Assembly (NCBI RefSeq): GCF_009184635.1 | Contig: NZ_WELI01000001.1 | Location: 62,001-126,000 of the forward strand | Length of the DNA: 64,000 nucleotides | From: Rudanella paleaurantiibacter | GTDB lineage: Bacteria; Bacteroidota; Bacteroidia; Cytophagales; Spirosomataceae | Direction: 5' to 3' | Shown here: positions 8,536 to 18,766 of the stretch, in pieces | Layout: the number at the start of each line of letters is the position of its first letter | Numbering within the stretch: the stretch's first letter is position 1 | Made by a program: the position numbers and the translations under genes | The notes under the pieces: model-generated | What the model was told of the DNA's origin: nothing | Databases searched by the model: none | What the model saw: the letters and a program-made list of their open reading frames with translations, nothing else

Positions 8536-8665
8536 GCCTGCTTCATGTGTACCGAAATAAAGCGTATATCACCGTTTTTGGGGTTTGGTATGACAATTGT
8601 GATGGGCTTGAGCAGGTGCCTAATTGGGTGCCTATCCATTCGGTTATCATTTGAGGGTCAGTCCC

Positions 8666-10144
8666 ATGCAATTACGTTTACTCGCCATTATTTGCCTGCT
8701 GGGCCCGTCGGTGTTTGCGCAGGCTCCTAAACCGTTGCTGTACCGGCAGGAGTTGAAAGGGCTGGCGTCGACCGCGGGCGAGCTGCCGTTCTGGTTTCGA
8801 GCCAATCAGTATGGCGTGGTGCCCCGGTCCGAAATGCTGTACAGCCTGCGCTCGGCCTGGCAGATCGATTATCGGAAGCCACCCAAAACCCGTGGAGATA
8901 GCTTGTGGGCCGAGCTGCAAAAAATAGACTGGGGCTGGGGTCTCGAAGCCGTAGCCAACTACGGCCCCACCACCCGGCAGGTGATTTTGCCGGAAGCGTA
9001 CGTGAAAGCCCGCTACCGGGCCTTTGAAGCCTATGCCGGCCGACGCCGGGAGGTGTATGGCCTGGGTCCCGATTCGGCCTTGAGTTCGGGCTCGTACAGT
9101 TGGTCGGGCAATGCGCTGCCCATGATTAAGGTGCAGGTGGCCATTCCGCAGTTTTGGCCCGCCAATGGCCGGTTGGCTATTCGGGGTACCTTTGCGCAGG
9201 GCTGGTTCGACAACGGCTTTGTCGAAAATTCACTGCTGCATCAGAAATCATTGTACATCCGGCTGGGTCGTCCGGGTGCGGCCCTGAAACTGTACGGTGG
9301 TTTCAACCATCAGGTGCAGTGGGCCGGGCGTACCAAATGGCTGACCAACGAGTTTATCAAAGGAAACCAGTTTCCGTCGTCGTGGCAGGATTACTGGTAC
9401 ACCATAGCCGGTACAAGCCTCAATACCGTGCGCGGCATCGATACCACGCGCTACAGCACCTTCGACCGGGGCAACCGGGTGGGTAATCACCTCGGCACGA
9501 TTGATTTGGGGGCCGAGGTTCGACTCGGGCAGGTGTCGGTGATGCTCTATCGACAGAGTATTTACGAAGATGGCTCGCTGTTTTATCTGATTAACATCAA
9601 CGATGGGTTGCACGGGCTGCGGCTACAAAACCGGAAACCCACAACCGGCGGCTTTCGGCTGAATACCCTGGTGCTGGAGTTTCTGAACACCTACAGTCAG
9701 GGCGGTAATGCCTTTGTGGATGGCGACCCGAAACGCCGGGGCCGCGACGATTATTTCAACCACGGGCAGTACCGCGATGGCTGGTCGTATCGGGGCCGCT
9801 CGCTTGGCACTCCGTTTATTGCTCCTGCTACCGACCTCGACCCCGAGTTGCCGTCGTACCTGTTTACCAACAACAATCGGGTGCGGGTGTACCATGCTGG
9901 GCTGTCGGGGCAGGTGGCCGATGCCGTTCGGTTTTCGCTCAAAGCGTCGTACAGTCAAAATGCCGGTACGTATCAGGTGCCTTTTCTGGATGAACCCACG
10001 CAGCGGTCGGGGATTGCCACGGTGAGTGTCCGGCTCCGGCCGGCAGGGGTATGGCTCAACACGGCCGTTGCCGTAGATCGGGGTGGTCTGTACAGCCGCA
10101 ATACGGGTTTTGCGCTTAGTTTGGTGAAGGAAGGTGAGTTGTAA
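8666..10144 (+). CDS. Capsule-assembly Wzi-family outer-membrane protein
   Basis: A 492-residue protein with a signal peptide (MQLRLLAIICLLGPSVFAQA). The mature chain is beta-rich, with many aromatic-ended strands and phrases such as PFWFRANQYG, GLEAVANYG, VQWAGRTKW and QDYWYTIAG. These are characteristic of the Wzi capsule-assembly family common in Bacteroidota, an 18-strand beta-barrel that anchors or exports surface polysaccharide. The ATG at 8666 is preferred to earlier in-frame starts because the signal peptide begins there. No capsule biosynthesis cluster is adjacent, so its partner polysaccharide is unknown. Confidence 0.85.
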   Translation: MQLRLLAIICLLGPSVFAQAPKPLLYRQELKGLASTAGELPFWFRANQYGVVPRSEMLYSLRSAWQIDYRKPPKTRGDSLWAELQKIDWGWGLEAVANYGPTTRQVILPEAYVKARYRAFEAYAGRRREVYGLGPDSALSSGSYSWSGNALPMIKVQVAIPQFWPANGRLAIRGTFAQGWFDNGFVENSLLHQKSLYIRLGRPGAALKLYGGFNHQVQWAGRTKWLTNEFIKGNQFPSSWQDYWYTIAGTSLNTVRGIDTTRYSTFDRGNRVGNHLGTIDLGAEVRLGQVSVMLYRQSIYEDGSLFYLININDGLHGLRLQNRKPTTGGFRLNTLVLEFLNTYSQGGNAFVDGDPKRRGRDDYFNHGQYRDGWSYRGRSLGTPFIAPATDLDPELPSYLFTNNNRVRVYHAGLSGQVADAVRFSLKASYSQNAGTYQVPFLDEPTQRSGIATVSVRLRPAGVWLNTAVAVDRGGLYSRNTGFALSLVKEGEL

Positions 10145-10151
10145 GAGGGCA

Positions 10152-10209
10152 AAAAAAGCCCCGTTTCCATACTCCTTGCCCACCTGAGGCCCGGAACACA
10201 GAAACGGGG
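10152..10209 (-). terminator. Terminator of the PIG-L gene
   Basis: Arms CCCCGTTTC (10159-10167) and GAAACGGGG (10201-10209) enclose a long loop; on the minus strand they are followed by CTTTTTTTG. Located just past the stop of the minus-strand gene, between convergent genes. Confidence 0.65.
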
Positions 10210-10234
10210 AAGCCGCAACGGCCTTGGAAATACG

Positions 10235-12790
10235 TTATTTACCGACCGAAATCAGGTTGGCAAACAGCCGGTACGCGCCCGGCACCCCGGCGGGTAGTTG
10301 CCGGAAAAACGCCAGGCCCGTGTAAATAAAATGACCTTTGCCGTGCTTGGCGTAAATCAGGCTACCGTTTTTGGGCGCTTCGCCCGTGTCGGCAGCACTG
10401 AAAATGGGTTCGTACGCCTTATCGAAATCAACCGCGAAATACAGGCCACGCTCCTGCACCCACCCGTCGAAATCGCGCTCAGTGAGTTTGTTGGGCGTGT
10501 TGAGCAACGGATGCTGCGGGTTGATAAACGTCATTTTGGCGTCTTCTTCGGTCACCCGGTCGCGGCCTACCGTAAATGGATAGGGTCCCAGCTGATTCAC
10601 TTTGAGGCCATTGGATAGCACCGCCGAGCCACCCGGCGTCACGTACTGCACAATCATGGTGCCGCCGTTCTGCACGTATTGCAACAGTTTGGCCTGGTAG
10701 AACTTCAGGTAATCTTCGGTATTGTAGGCCCGTACGCCCACCACAATGGCATCGAACCGGCTCAGGTCTTTGTTCAGTTCGATGGGGTCGAGCAGGGTTA
10801 CAGTGCAACCCATCTGCCGGAGGGCCGTGGGTACTTCGTCGCCTGCGCCCATGATGTAGCCAATCTGCTTGGCGGTAGTTTTCACGTCGAGCCGAACCAG
10901 TTTTGCCTCGCTGAGGGGGAAGTTAGTTTGGGTCGGAATGTGCTTATAATCGACCAGGCGGATACCGCGCGTAAACTGTCCGTTGGCGGTAGTAGCTACG
11001 GCCTGAATCCGGTCAATGCGGTCGGTGGCTCCGGCGGTCGTCGCTCCGGGGGCTTTGCCTGGCGATACCGTGAAGGTCAGCCGAGCTTCCTGTCCTTTGT
11101 CTTTCAGATCGAATGGAGCATTGGCAGGTGTGATGTTCCAACCGGCTGGTACCGACAGCGACAGCGTACCCGATACACCAGCCCGGCCCGCTTTTACCAC
11201 TGTTTCAATGGTTTTGGGGCTATTGTCGGCAAACGCATACACTTTTTCAGCCACGTTGATCATGACGTCGGGCTGTACCACAAACGGCCGGTAAATTTCG
11301 CCATCGACGGGGTCGGTAAACTTGTAAATCCAAGGTCGTGAGAAGGTAAATTGTTCACCGGCAATATCAAACGTAAACTCAGTGGTCAGTGCGGGCGGGT
11401 TTTCGGGCAATCCAATCAACCGCTGATCGTCGACCTGAAACAAGCCTTTCTGCATGGGTTTTTCGAGCCAGTACGGCAGCGAAATCGCCTGTTTGGCCGG
11501 TATGGAGAGTTGAGCTGTCAGGGGCACCACCTCGTTGGGTTTCAGCGTCAGGTTCAGCGTGGTATCGCGGCCGGCTTGTGGGTCGCGCACGCGCAACAGC
11601 CGAACGGGGACCTCGGTCGTACGCCCTACTACGGTACTATTCACCCGAATACGTTCGCCGGGCGTAGCTGCGTAGTCGACAGGGTTGGTTTCGAACCAAA
11701 GGCCCAGACACTGCTGAATAAGCAGTTCGACGTCGGCCAGTTTGGTGCGTACGTTAATGTCGGTTGTGTCGAGTTTACCCAGCGCCTTGTGGAGTTGTAC
11801 CAGCAAGGGCACCGAAGCGGCCGGGCGGTCGGGCCGAAACTGCCCGATCAGCTGATTGACCAGCGTTTGTACCGACTCGCTCCCTTTGATGCGCTTCCAG
11901 GTCATATCGACTCCGTCGAAGGGGTCCTGCTGCATAGGGTCGCCGGCTTTGGTGAGCAGGTAGTCGATGCGGGCACCCCGGTTGGCAGCTACCCCGAATC
12001 CCTGACTTTTGTGCTGACTGCGGCTTTCGGCGGCAATTTCGCCGTACGATTTACCCAGCAACGGATTGAACAGACCCGTTTCGACGCCAATCAGGTTGCC
12101 AGCTTCGTCGGGCTTTTTGTTGCTCATAAACGCGCTCGGAATAAACACGTTCCACATAATCCGCTTGGGTTGCCAGGGCTTGGCATACGCCAGTTGCTCC
12201 GGGAACTTGGTGGGATCACCCGCAATTTTGAAGGCCTCTTCGGCCAGATACCCCGATGCACTGTGGTGCCCGTGGCCCGCGCGGGGGTCGGGCGGGAACC
12301 GGGTGATGATGATGTCGGGGCGGAATGTGCGGATACGCCAGACCACATCGGCCAGCACCTGATCGCGGCCCCAGGTACGCACGGCTTCGTCGGTCGATTT
12401 GGAGAACCCGAAATCGTAGGCCCGGCTGAAAAACTGCTCAGGGCCATCGACACGCCGGGCTGCCAAGAGTTCCTGCGTCCGAATCAGGCCAATGTATTCG
12501 CCCTGTTCGACCCCAATGAGGTTTTGGCCACCGTCGCCCCGCGTAAGGGAGAGGTAAGCCGTGCGGGACAGCCGTTCTTTGGCCAGGTACGAGAGCATGA
12601 GGGTGTTCTCGTCGTCGGGGTGGGCCGCTACATACAGCACCGAACCCACTACGTTTAGTTTTTTGAGGTTAAGCAGAATCTCACCGGGAGGAGCGGGCCG
12701 GGCCGGGCCATAAGGCACCTGAGCGGAGGTCTGTAAAATAGATACGAATAAAAGGCAGGCAATTGACAGCGAGCGAAGTGTTTGAAGCAC
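10235..12790 (-). CDS. Secreted PIG-L family deacetylase with C-terminal GATase-like domain
   Basis: An 851-residue exported protein with a signal peptide ending near residue 23 (LQTSAQ). Residues about 50-260 form a PIG-L/LmbE zinc deacetylase domain: AHPDDE at about 56-61 and GHGHH near 160 supply the usual zinc ligands. These enzymes remove acetyl groups from N-acetylglucosaminyl substrates. A middle beta-sandwich region is followed by a C-terminal segment (about 660-850, with FDAIVVGVRAYN and GKGHFIYTGLAFFRQLP). That segment resembles class I glutamine-amidotransferase-like domains attached to this Bacteroidota subfamily. The start is a GTG at 12790, since no ATG precedes the signal peptide. 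Likely periplasmic glycan or glycoside processing. Confidence 0.88.
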   Translation of the reverse strand: MLQTLRSLSIACLLFVSILQTSAQVPYGPARPAPPGEILLNLKKLNVVGSVLYVAAHPDDENTLMLSYLAKERLSRTAYLSLTRGDGGQNLIGVEQGEYIGLIRTQELLAARRVDGPEQFFSRAYDFGFSKSTDEAVRTWGRDQVLADVVWRIRTFRPDIIITRFPPDPRAGHGHHSASGYLAEEAFKIAGDPTKFPEQLAYAKPWQPKRIMWNVFIPSAFMSNKKPDEAGNLIGVETGLFNPLLGKSYGEIAAESRSQHKSQGFGVAANRGARIDYLLTKAGDPMQQDPFDGVDMTWKRIKGSESVQTLVNQLIGQFRPDRPAASVPLLVQLHKALGKLDTTDINVRTKLADVELLIQQCLGLWFETNPVDYAATPGERIRVNSTVVGRTTEVPVRLLRVRDPQAGRDTTLNLTLKPNEVVPLTAQLSIPAKQAISLPYWLEKPMQKGLFQVDDQRLIGLPENPPALTTEFTFDIAGEQFTFSRPWIYKFTDPVDGEIYRPFVVQPDVMINVAEKVYAFADNSPKTIETVVKAGRAGVSGTLSLSVPAGWNITPANAPFDLKDKGQEARLTFTVSPGKAPGATTAGATDRIDRIQAVATTANGQFTRGIRLVDYKHIPTQTNFPLSEAKLVRLDVKTTAKQIGYIMGAGDEVPTALRQMGCTVTLLDPIELNKDLSRFDAIVVGVRAYNTEDYLKFYQAKLLQYVQNGGTMIVQYVTPGGSAVLSNGLKVNQLGPYPFTVGRDRVTEEDAKMTFINPQHPLLNTPNKLTERDFDGWVQERGLYFAVDFDKAYEPIFSAADTGEAPKNGSLIYAKHGKGHFIYTGLAFFRQLPAGVPGAYRLFANLISVGK

Positions 12791-12932
12791 GGTCGTAGCA
12801 GCTTGTGGGTTATGATGGGCGTAAAGATACGATTTTTCGGGCGTGAGGGAGGCAAACAGAAAAGGGCCAAACCGGTTCGTTCCGGTCTGACCCCTTGCCG
12901 ATTATTACTGGACAAAATGGCCACTGGTAAGA

Positions 12933-13018
12933 AATTGAACGCGGATAACGCGGATCGGGCCGATGTACGCGGATTGATGCAGGGGATCAGCGTATATCCG
13001 TTTAATCCGCGTCCAATT
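12933..13018. repeat. Imperfect inverted repeat with GCGGAT direct repeats
   Basis: Arms 12933-12946 and 13005-13018 match 13 of 14 bases, and between them GCGGAT recurs three times. This is a version of the CGCGGAT interspersed palindrome seen in many Bacteroidota genomes. It lies in the gap between two minus-strand genes. Confidence 0.65.
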
Positions 13019-13045
13019 ACTATTGAAATGAATTGTCACTGAGCG

Positions 13046-15472
13046 TTAGTCGAGCTTCATAATTTTAAACGTTTGTGTGGGGCTACCCTGCGGAGTTACC
13101 TGCCAGAGATAGATTCCCGTGGGGAGCTGCCGCAGGTTGAGCCGTAGCCCGGTCGGCGTGGTTTCGGGGGCTGCTACCTTCAGCTCGTAACCCGACGCCG
13201 ACAGTACCCGGCTGCTCCAGGTGGCGTTGGCCGCGCCGGGCCAGAGAAGCTGCACCTCGTCGGTGGTGGGGTTGGGGCCTACTACCCACTCCATAGTGGG
13301 CTCGGCTGCCGGGGCCATCCGGGCCGATGTGCCCGACATAGAACCCCCCGTGCAGGCGCTCCGGATGTTCCAGACGAGCGATACCTGTTTGCCGTTTTGC
13401 CGGGCGTAAATCGTGATGGTCTGCGCGTCGCGCCGGATACCCTCGCCGATGACGTGTGTAGGCGTGGTGGTCCAGCCGGTAATGCCCGGTGCCATGTATT
13501 CAACAACGCTTCCTGTACCACCGATGGTCGAGAAGGTAACCTGCCCCGACCCACAGTTGTAGATCGGTACGAGCAAAATCAGATCAATACTGGCCGGTGG
13601 AGTACTCGGCTTCGGGGCCGAATCGCTCGTGGGTGGGGTAGTTGTGGATGGGGGCGTGGCCGGTGCCGAGCCATCGCAGGCGGCCCGGATATTCCAGTTG
13701 AGCGAGATCTGCACCCCCGATTGCCGGGCGTAAATCGTGATGGTTTGAGCGTCGCGCCGGATGCCTTCACCAATCAGGTGTGACGCATTCGTGGTCCAGC
13801 CGGTAATGCCCGGTGCCATAAATTCTACGGCACTGCCGTTGCCGCCCGTGGTTCGGAACACAGCCGCGCCGGTCTGGCAGTTGTAGAGTGGTGTTTGCAG
13901 GGCTAAGGCTCCGCCCGTAATCGGTGGCGCGGGCGTTTGGGGGGCGGTGTTGGAGGCCGGTTGGCCCGTGCTGGGGGTTGTGCCGGGCGATGTTGTCGGT
14001 GCTGAGCCATCGCAGGCCGCCCGAATTCCCCAGATCAATGAAATCTGCCCACCCGACTGCCGGGCGTAGATAGTCAGGGTCTGGGCATCGCGCCGGATAC
14101 CTTCGCCCACGGTATGGGCCGGGTTGGTGGTCCAGCCGGTAATGCCCGGAATGGCAAACTCGATGCGGGTGCCGTCGCCCCCGCTTGTATTGAGCACAAT
14201 AGCTCCGGTTTGGCAGTTGTAGGTCGGTGTGGTGAGCCGGAGGGCGTTGCCCACATTTTCTTTCGATGGGTCGGGCGTGGTGGGCGTTTGAGCCACCGGG
14301 TCGGTTTGGTTCGATGCTGCGGGTGAGGCCGGGCCGTAGTTGGGCAGTGAAGGCTGCGACTGCCGGAAATAGTCGGTGGTGAGCGAGCTGCTCCAGAGGT
14401 CGGCTAAGAACCCGTACGCGTTTTCGGTAAAGTGCAGCTTGTCGGCGCGGTAGTTGGGACCGTAGTACGGGTCCGTATAGGGCCCGGCAAAGGTATTGCT
14501 CGTGCTACCGATGAGGATATTCTGCGCCGTAATGATGTTGGGGTCTACCTCTTTGCCGGGGTAAAATGGGTAGTACGACGCCCGTGCTATCATCCAGGAG
14601 AGGTTTCCGAAACCGCTGTCGTTACGGGTTTGGCCTATAACCACGCGCATGTTGTTCACGTAGCCCTCGGTGGTCTGGAATGAGTTGTCCGACTCGCCCT
14701 GATGCCACAGAATACCCCGGATACCGGTTTTTTTGCCGTAAACCTGCAAGGCCAGCCGGAGCGGCTTGTACGGGATATTGCCGGTCCAGTCGCGGCCGCT
14801 CACGTTCTCAACGCCCTGGGCCGCTTCGCGCCAGTTGTTGGTCGATGCCCCCGGCCCGGCCGCGCCCAGAAATAGGACCGGAACACCCAGTTTAGCCACC
14901 AGCCGGTCGCCCAGACCACCCCAGATATACAGCGGGTTGCGGGGGGCACAGTTGGTACCGGGGCCAGCCTGTGAGAATACCATTGGCAGAGTACTTTCGC
15001 TCACGTGCCCTTCGAGACCCGGCCAGTAGTTGACAACCGACACCCGGTCGTCGGCGGCTGGTAGCCCTTTGCCTTCTTCACCGTAGTTGTTCGACTGGCC
15101 CGAAACAATAAATACTTCGCCAACGCCGATACGCTCGCGTCGTTGCCGGGCTACTTCGGTGTTACCCGCGAGGGCAACTACCTCGAGGTCGTAGAAACCG
15201 CCCGTTGCGGAAATGTTGATCTGAAACGTGCCGTTGCTGAGGGAGCCTTCGCGCCAGTCGGTTGTTTGCCCGCCCTGCCGCGCAATCAGCCGACCCTGTA
15301 TGCGGGTGGCTGAGCCGGGTGCCTGCCCCCGGACCGGGACAATGGCTGTGTTGGAAGAGGAACGCTGGAAAACCATCCGGCTCACCGGTGAATCGAGCGT
15401 TAATGTTTGACCCATGAGTTGAAATCCTAATAAACTCAACAGGCTTACTAAGAGGTAGTTGCGCACGTTCAT
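13046..15472 (-). CDS. T9SS-exported SGNH/sialate O-acetylesterase-like protein with three repeated modules
   Basis: An 808-residue exported protein. A signal peptide (MNVRNYLLVSLLSLLGFQLMGQ) is followed by a beta domain, then an SGNH/SASA esterase: VSGQSNNYG near residue 118 carries the Ser, and GILWHQGESDN near 255 is the family block. Three tandem modules of about 80 residues sit at roughly 409-489, 521-599 and 627-711. Each has a Cys near both ends and the phrase GEGIRRDAQT(I/L)TIYARQ, separated by Pro/Thr/Ser linkers. The end (VVGPNPTTDEVQLLW...GIYLWQV...FKIMKLD) is a type A T9SS sorting domain. The ATG at 15472 is chosen because the signal peptide starts there. It probably deacetylates extracellular polysaccharide, with the modules binding the glycan (inference). 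Confidence 0.88.
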   Translation of the reverse strand: MNVRNYLLVSLLSLLGFQLMGQTLTLDSPVSRMVFQRSSSNTAIVPVRGQAPGSATRIQGRLIARQGGQTTDWREGSLSNGTFQINISATGGFYDLEVVALAGNTEVARQRRERIGVGEVFIVSGQSNNYGEEGKGLPAADDRVSVVNYWPGLEGHVSESTLPMVFSQAGPGTNCAPRNPLYIWGGLGDRLVAKLGVPVLFLGAAGPGASTNNWREAAQGVENVSGRDWTGNIPYKPLRLALQVYGKKTGIRGILWHQGESDNSFQTTEGYVNNMRVVIGQTRNDSGFGNLSWMIARASYYPFYPGKEVDPNIITAQNILIGSTSNTFAGPYTDPYYGPNYRADKLHFTENAYGFLADLWSSSLTTDYFRQSQPSLPNYGPASPAASNQTDPVAQTPTTPDPSKENVGNALRLTTPTYNCQTGAIVLNTSGGDGTRIEFAIPGITGWTTNPAHTVGEGIRRDAQTLTIYARQSGGQISLIWGIRAACDGSAPTTSPGTTPSTGQPASNTAPQTPAPPITGGALALQTPLYNCQTGAAVFRTTGGNGSAVEFMAPGITGWTTNASHLIGEGIRRDAQTITIYARQSGVQISLNWNIRAACDGSAPATPPSTTTPPTSDSAPKPSTPPASIDLILLVPIYNCGSGQVTFSTIGGTGSVVEYMAPGITGWTTTPTHVIGEGIRRDAQTITIYARQNGKQVSLVWNIRSACTGGSMSGTSARMAPAAEPTMEWVVGPNPTTDEVQLLWPGAANATWSSRVLSASGYELKVAAPETTPTGLRLNLRQLPTGIYLWQVTPQGSPTQTFKIMKLD

Positions 15473-15826
15473 GGACGTATCTTGTAGTTTTAAATCAAAT
15501 GGTAGTTGAAACAGGGTGCATTCACTTGCATTAATTACTCGGATTCTGTTTTGTTCCAAAGGGTTGTAGAGGCAAAGCGTAGTTTTGATTAAACGGCGTA
15601 TTTTGTTGAAGATGACCTCTACAAGATCCTGATAGTGAGGATAATTCGTTTTAACGCCGTTTGTTCAATTTTTTGTGAACAAAAAGCCCATTTTTCACTC
15701 ATTGTTTTGTGGAATCTTTTGGGGTCGATTAATCCACAAAAACAGTAGGCTATCTAGCTGGTAGGACAAATAAAAAGCCGGGTTCGTCAGAACCCGGCTT
15801 CTCAAAAGCGCGTATGTACAGTGCTT
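15473..15826. other. 354-bp gap with several inverted repeats
   Basis: The minus-strand leader of the esterase gene and the hppA terminator occupy this gap. Pairs of inverted repeats are TGTAGAGG 15565-15572 with 15616-15623, AAACGGCGT 15591-15599 with 15654-15662 (interlaced with the first pair), TTGTTCA/TGAACAA within 15661-15682, and TTTTGTGGA 15705-15713 with 15732-15740. No ORF is convincing here. Confidence 0.6.
15770..15800 (-). terminator. Terminator of the pyrophosphatase gene
   Basis: Perfect 10-bp arms AAGCCGGGTT/AACCCGGCTT (15775-15784 and 15791-15800) followed on the minus strand by TTTATTTG. It lies 27 bp after the stop codon of the pyrophosphatase. Confidence 0.85.
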
Positions 15827-18502
15827 TTATTTTTTGGTCACCCGAACGGAGATTCGGCGGTTTTGTGCACGGCCCTCTTCGGTGTCGTTGCTGGCTACAG
15901 GATGCTCCTGACCGTATCCTTCCGACTCCAGTCGGCCACCGTCGATACCCAGTTTTACCAGTTCGCCTTTCACTGAAGCCGCCCGGTCGCCCGAGAGTTT
16001 CAGGTTGCTGTTGGCATTGCCGGTGTTATCGGTATAGCCACCCAGCTTGATGTTCACGTTGGGGAACGCCTTCAGAATCTCGGCAATGTTTTTCAACTGC
16101 TCCTGCGATTCGGGTTTCAGCGTGGCGCTGCCCGTCTCGAACGTCAGCCGGTCAAAATCAAACCAGGTGTCTTTGTCCACAGCCTTGTCCGACTTAATAA
16201 AATCGAGCAGGTTGGCTTCGATACCTTCGGCGTTCACCCCCTTGAGCGACACGCCCCCGTCGAGGGTCAGGTCGGTCAGTTGGTTGGGCGTTGATACGTC
16301 GGCATTGTCGGCCGCGGTCGATTTTTCGAGGTCTACACCCTGTACACCGCCAACGGCTTCGATGCCTTCGGTAGCATGACCGGCGTGGTCACTTGATTTG
16401 ATAGCGATGTACGGCGCAATCACGAGCGATACAATGGACATCAGCTTGATGAGGATGTTCATAGAGGGGCCCGACGTATCTTTGAACGGATCACCAACGG
16501 TATCACCTGTAACCGACGCTTTGTGCGGCTCCGACTTTTTGTAGTACGTCTGTCCGTTGATTTCAACGCCTTTTTCGAACGACTTCTTGGCGTTGTCCCA
16601 GGCACCACCGGCATTGTTCTGGAAAATACCCATCAATACGCCCGATACCGTCACCCCGGCCAGCAAACCACCCAGTACTTCGGGGCCAAAAATGAAGCCC
16701 ACGATCACCGGCACGGTCAGGGCAATAGCGCCCGGAAGAACCATCTCCCGAATAGAAGCCTGCGTTGAGATAGCTACGCATTTTTCGTATTCAGGCTTAC
16801 CCGTACCTTCCATAATGCCTGGAATCTCACGGAACTGCCGACGTACTTCTTCTACCATGCTCATGGCGGCCCGACCTACGGCGGCAATCGCCAGCGACGA
16901 GAAAATAAACGGAATCATGGCCCCCACAAACAAGCCCGACAATACGTCGGCCTTGTAAATGTCGATAGCCGAAATACCCGAAATACCTACGAATGCAGCA
17001 AACAGGGCCAGGGCCGTCAGGGCAGCCGAGGCAATGGCGAACCCTTTACCCGTAGCGGCTGTGGTGTTACCCACGGCGTCGAGAATATCCGTGCGGCCGC
17101 GAACTTCTTCGGGGAGGTAGCTCATTTCGGCAATACCACCGGCATTGTCGGCAATCGGCCCGAAGGCATCAATCGCCAGCTGCATCGCCGTAGTGGCCAT
17201 CATACCTGCGGCCGAAATAGCCACGCCGTACAGACCCGCAAAGTGGTACGAGGTATAGATACCAGCCGCCAGTACCAGAATCGGCAGTACCGTTGACTCC
17301 ATACCTACCGACAAACCGCCGATGATGTTGGTAGCCGCACCCGTAGCCGACTGACGAATGATGGACAGTACCGGCCGCCGACCCATAGCGGTGTAATATT
17401 CCGTGATGATCGACATAAGCGCGCCCACAACCAGACCCGTAACAATCGCGTAGAACACATCCATCCGGGTAAACTCAACCCCCCGAATCTGCATGGTGGT
17501 GTCGGGCAGCATGGTGGTTACGAGGAAATACGACGCAATCACGGTAAGGATAATCGAACCCCAGTTACCCATGTTTAGGGCACCTTGTACGTTGCCATTA
17601 TCGTCTTTCACGCGCACGAGGTAACAAGCCAGAATCGAGAAAATCAGGCCCAGGCCAGCAATCACGATGGGCAGTACAATGGGAGCATGACCAAGAATTG
17701 GGTCGTTGGGGATAATGATTTCGCGACCCAGTACCATCGTGGCCAGAATCGTAGCCACGTACGAGCCAAACAAGTCGGCACCCATACCAGCCACGTCACC
17801 TACGTTGTCGCCTACGTTATCGGCAATAGTAGCCGGGTTACGCGGATCATCTTCGGGAATCCCGGCCTCTACCTTACCCACCAGGTCAGCGCCTACGTCG
17901 GCTGCTTTGGTGTAGATACCACCCGCCACGCGGGCAAACAGGGCAATAGACTCTGCACCGAGCGAGAAACCGGCCACCACTTCGAGGGCGCGTTCCATCT
18001 CGATACCATTCACGTTGCCCGAACCGCTAACGAAGTAGTTATAGACAATAATAAACAGCACGCTCAGACCCAGCACTGCCAGACCTGCCACACCGATACC
18101 CATGACCGAACCGCCCGTAAACGATACGTCGAGGGCGCGGGTGAGGCTCGTGCGGGCCGCCTGAGCCGTCCGGACGTTGGCCTTGGTGGCGATCTTCATA
18201 CCGATATAACCGGCGAGGGCCGAGGTGAACGCGCCAAACGCAAAAGCGATACCAATGCTCCAGTGTGAGTTTTCGACCAATGAACCTGACCACGACAACA
18301 ACACGGCAACAATAAGCCCGAAAACGATCAGAACGCGCCACTCAGCTTTCAGAAAGGCAATGGCTCCATCGGCGATGTAGCCGGAAATCTCCTGCATCCG
18401 GGCGTCTCCGGCATCCTGCCGCGAGACCCACATAAACTTGGCGGCCATCACGACCAGACCAATCACGCCCAGAATGGGAACAAGGTAAAGACTCGAATTC
18501 AT
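15827..18502 (-). CDS. hppA: Membrane ion-pumping pyrophosphatase fused to an OmpA domain
   Basis: Residues 1 to about 705 form a multi-spanning V-type PPase that hydrolyses PPi to pump Na+ and/or H+. The signature [11 protein letters not shown] and the flanking [37 protein letters not shown] and [14 protein letters not shown] motifs are intact. The A..G arrangement in TTAATGKG is that of K+-dependent enzymes. After a linker of about 70 residues, residues about 775-891 form a complete OmpA-like peptidoglycan-binding domain (WFDFDRLTF...[22 protein letters not shown]...GRAQNRRI). Typical bacterial enzymes stop near 700-770 residues. Both termini of this enzyme family face the periplasm, so the domain would reach the cell wall. 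The fusion is in one uninterrupted frame. Single-gene unit with its own terminator. Confidence 0.95.
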   Translation of the reverse strand: MNSSLYLVPILGVIGLVVMAAKFMWVSRQDAGDARMQEISGYIADGAIAFLKAEWRVLIVFGLIVAVLLSWSGSLVENSHWSIGIAFAFGAFTSALAGYIGMKIATKANVRTAQAARTSLTRALDVSFTGGSVMGIGVAGLAVLGLSVLFIIVYNYFVSGSGNVNGIEMERALEVVAGFSLGAESIALFARVAGGIYTKAADVGADLVGKVEAGIPEDDPRNPATIADNVGDNVGDVAGMGADLFGSYVATILATMVLGREIIIPNDPILGHAPIVLPIVIAGLGLIFSILACYLVRVKDDNGNVQGALNMGNWGSIILTVIASYFLVTTMLPDTTMQIRGVEFTRMDVFYAIVTGLVVGALMSIITEYYTAMGRRPVLSIIRQSATGAATNIIGGLSVGMESTVLPILVLAAGIYTSYHFAGLYGVAISAAGMMATTAMQLAIDAFGPIADNAGGIAEMSYLPEEVRGRTDILDAVGNTTAATGKGFAIASAALTALALFAAFVGISGISAIDIYKADVLSGLFVGAMIPFIFSSLAIAAVGRAAMSMVEEVRRQFREIPGIMEGTGKPEYEKCVAISTQASIREMVLPGAIALTVPVIVGFIFGPEVLGGLLAGVTVSGVLMGIFQNNAGGAWDNAKKSFEKGVEINGQTYYKKSEPHKASVTGDTVGDPFKDTSGPSMNILIKLMSIVSLVIAPYIAIKSSDHAGHATEGIEAVGGVQGVDLEKSTAADNADVSTPNQLTDLTLDGGVSLKGVNAEGIEANLLDFIKSDKAVDKDTWFDFDRLTFETGSATLKPESQEQLKNIAEILKAFPNVNIKLGGYTDNTGNANSNLKLSGDRAASVKGELVKLGIDGGRLESEGYGQEHPVASNDTEEGRAQNRRISVRVTKK

Positions 18503-18737
18503 GCGAAAAAAGTTGAATAAAAGTTAATAGGCTTCGATTGTTAGCGCCCAAATATAGCGGTTTGCCGTTCGAATCGACAAGAAATTGCCCGTGTTATTGG
18601 CTTCAGGCAAGGATAAATTGGTTTTTATGGTGAGGGAACGGCCCCTAAACACAGCCCTAAATGAGGTTTGTCCTTCATTTTCACCGCAAACCGTTCAAAA
18701 CGGGGGAGCCCGGTCATCGGTATGCCCTGCCCGAGCG

Positions 18738-18745
18738 TATATTTG
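18738..18745 (+). promoter_or_regulatory. Candidate -7 box (TAnnTTTG)
   Basis: TATATTTG at 18738-18745 lies 21 bp before the ATG of the flavoprotein at 18767. It is an exact consensus match with no good -33 box. Confidence 0.45.
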
Positions 18746-18766
18746 GGCACTGTCTTTTTCCTACTT

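Noticed and set aside
11351-12658. 435-codon open frame antisense to the PIG-L deacetylase gene
   Set aside because: Opposite strand of a gene with full deacetylase motifs; the product has no recognisable motif.
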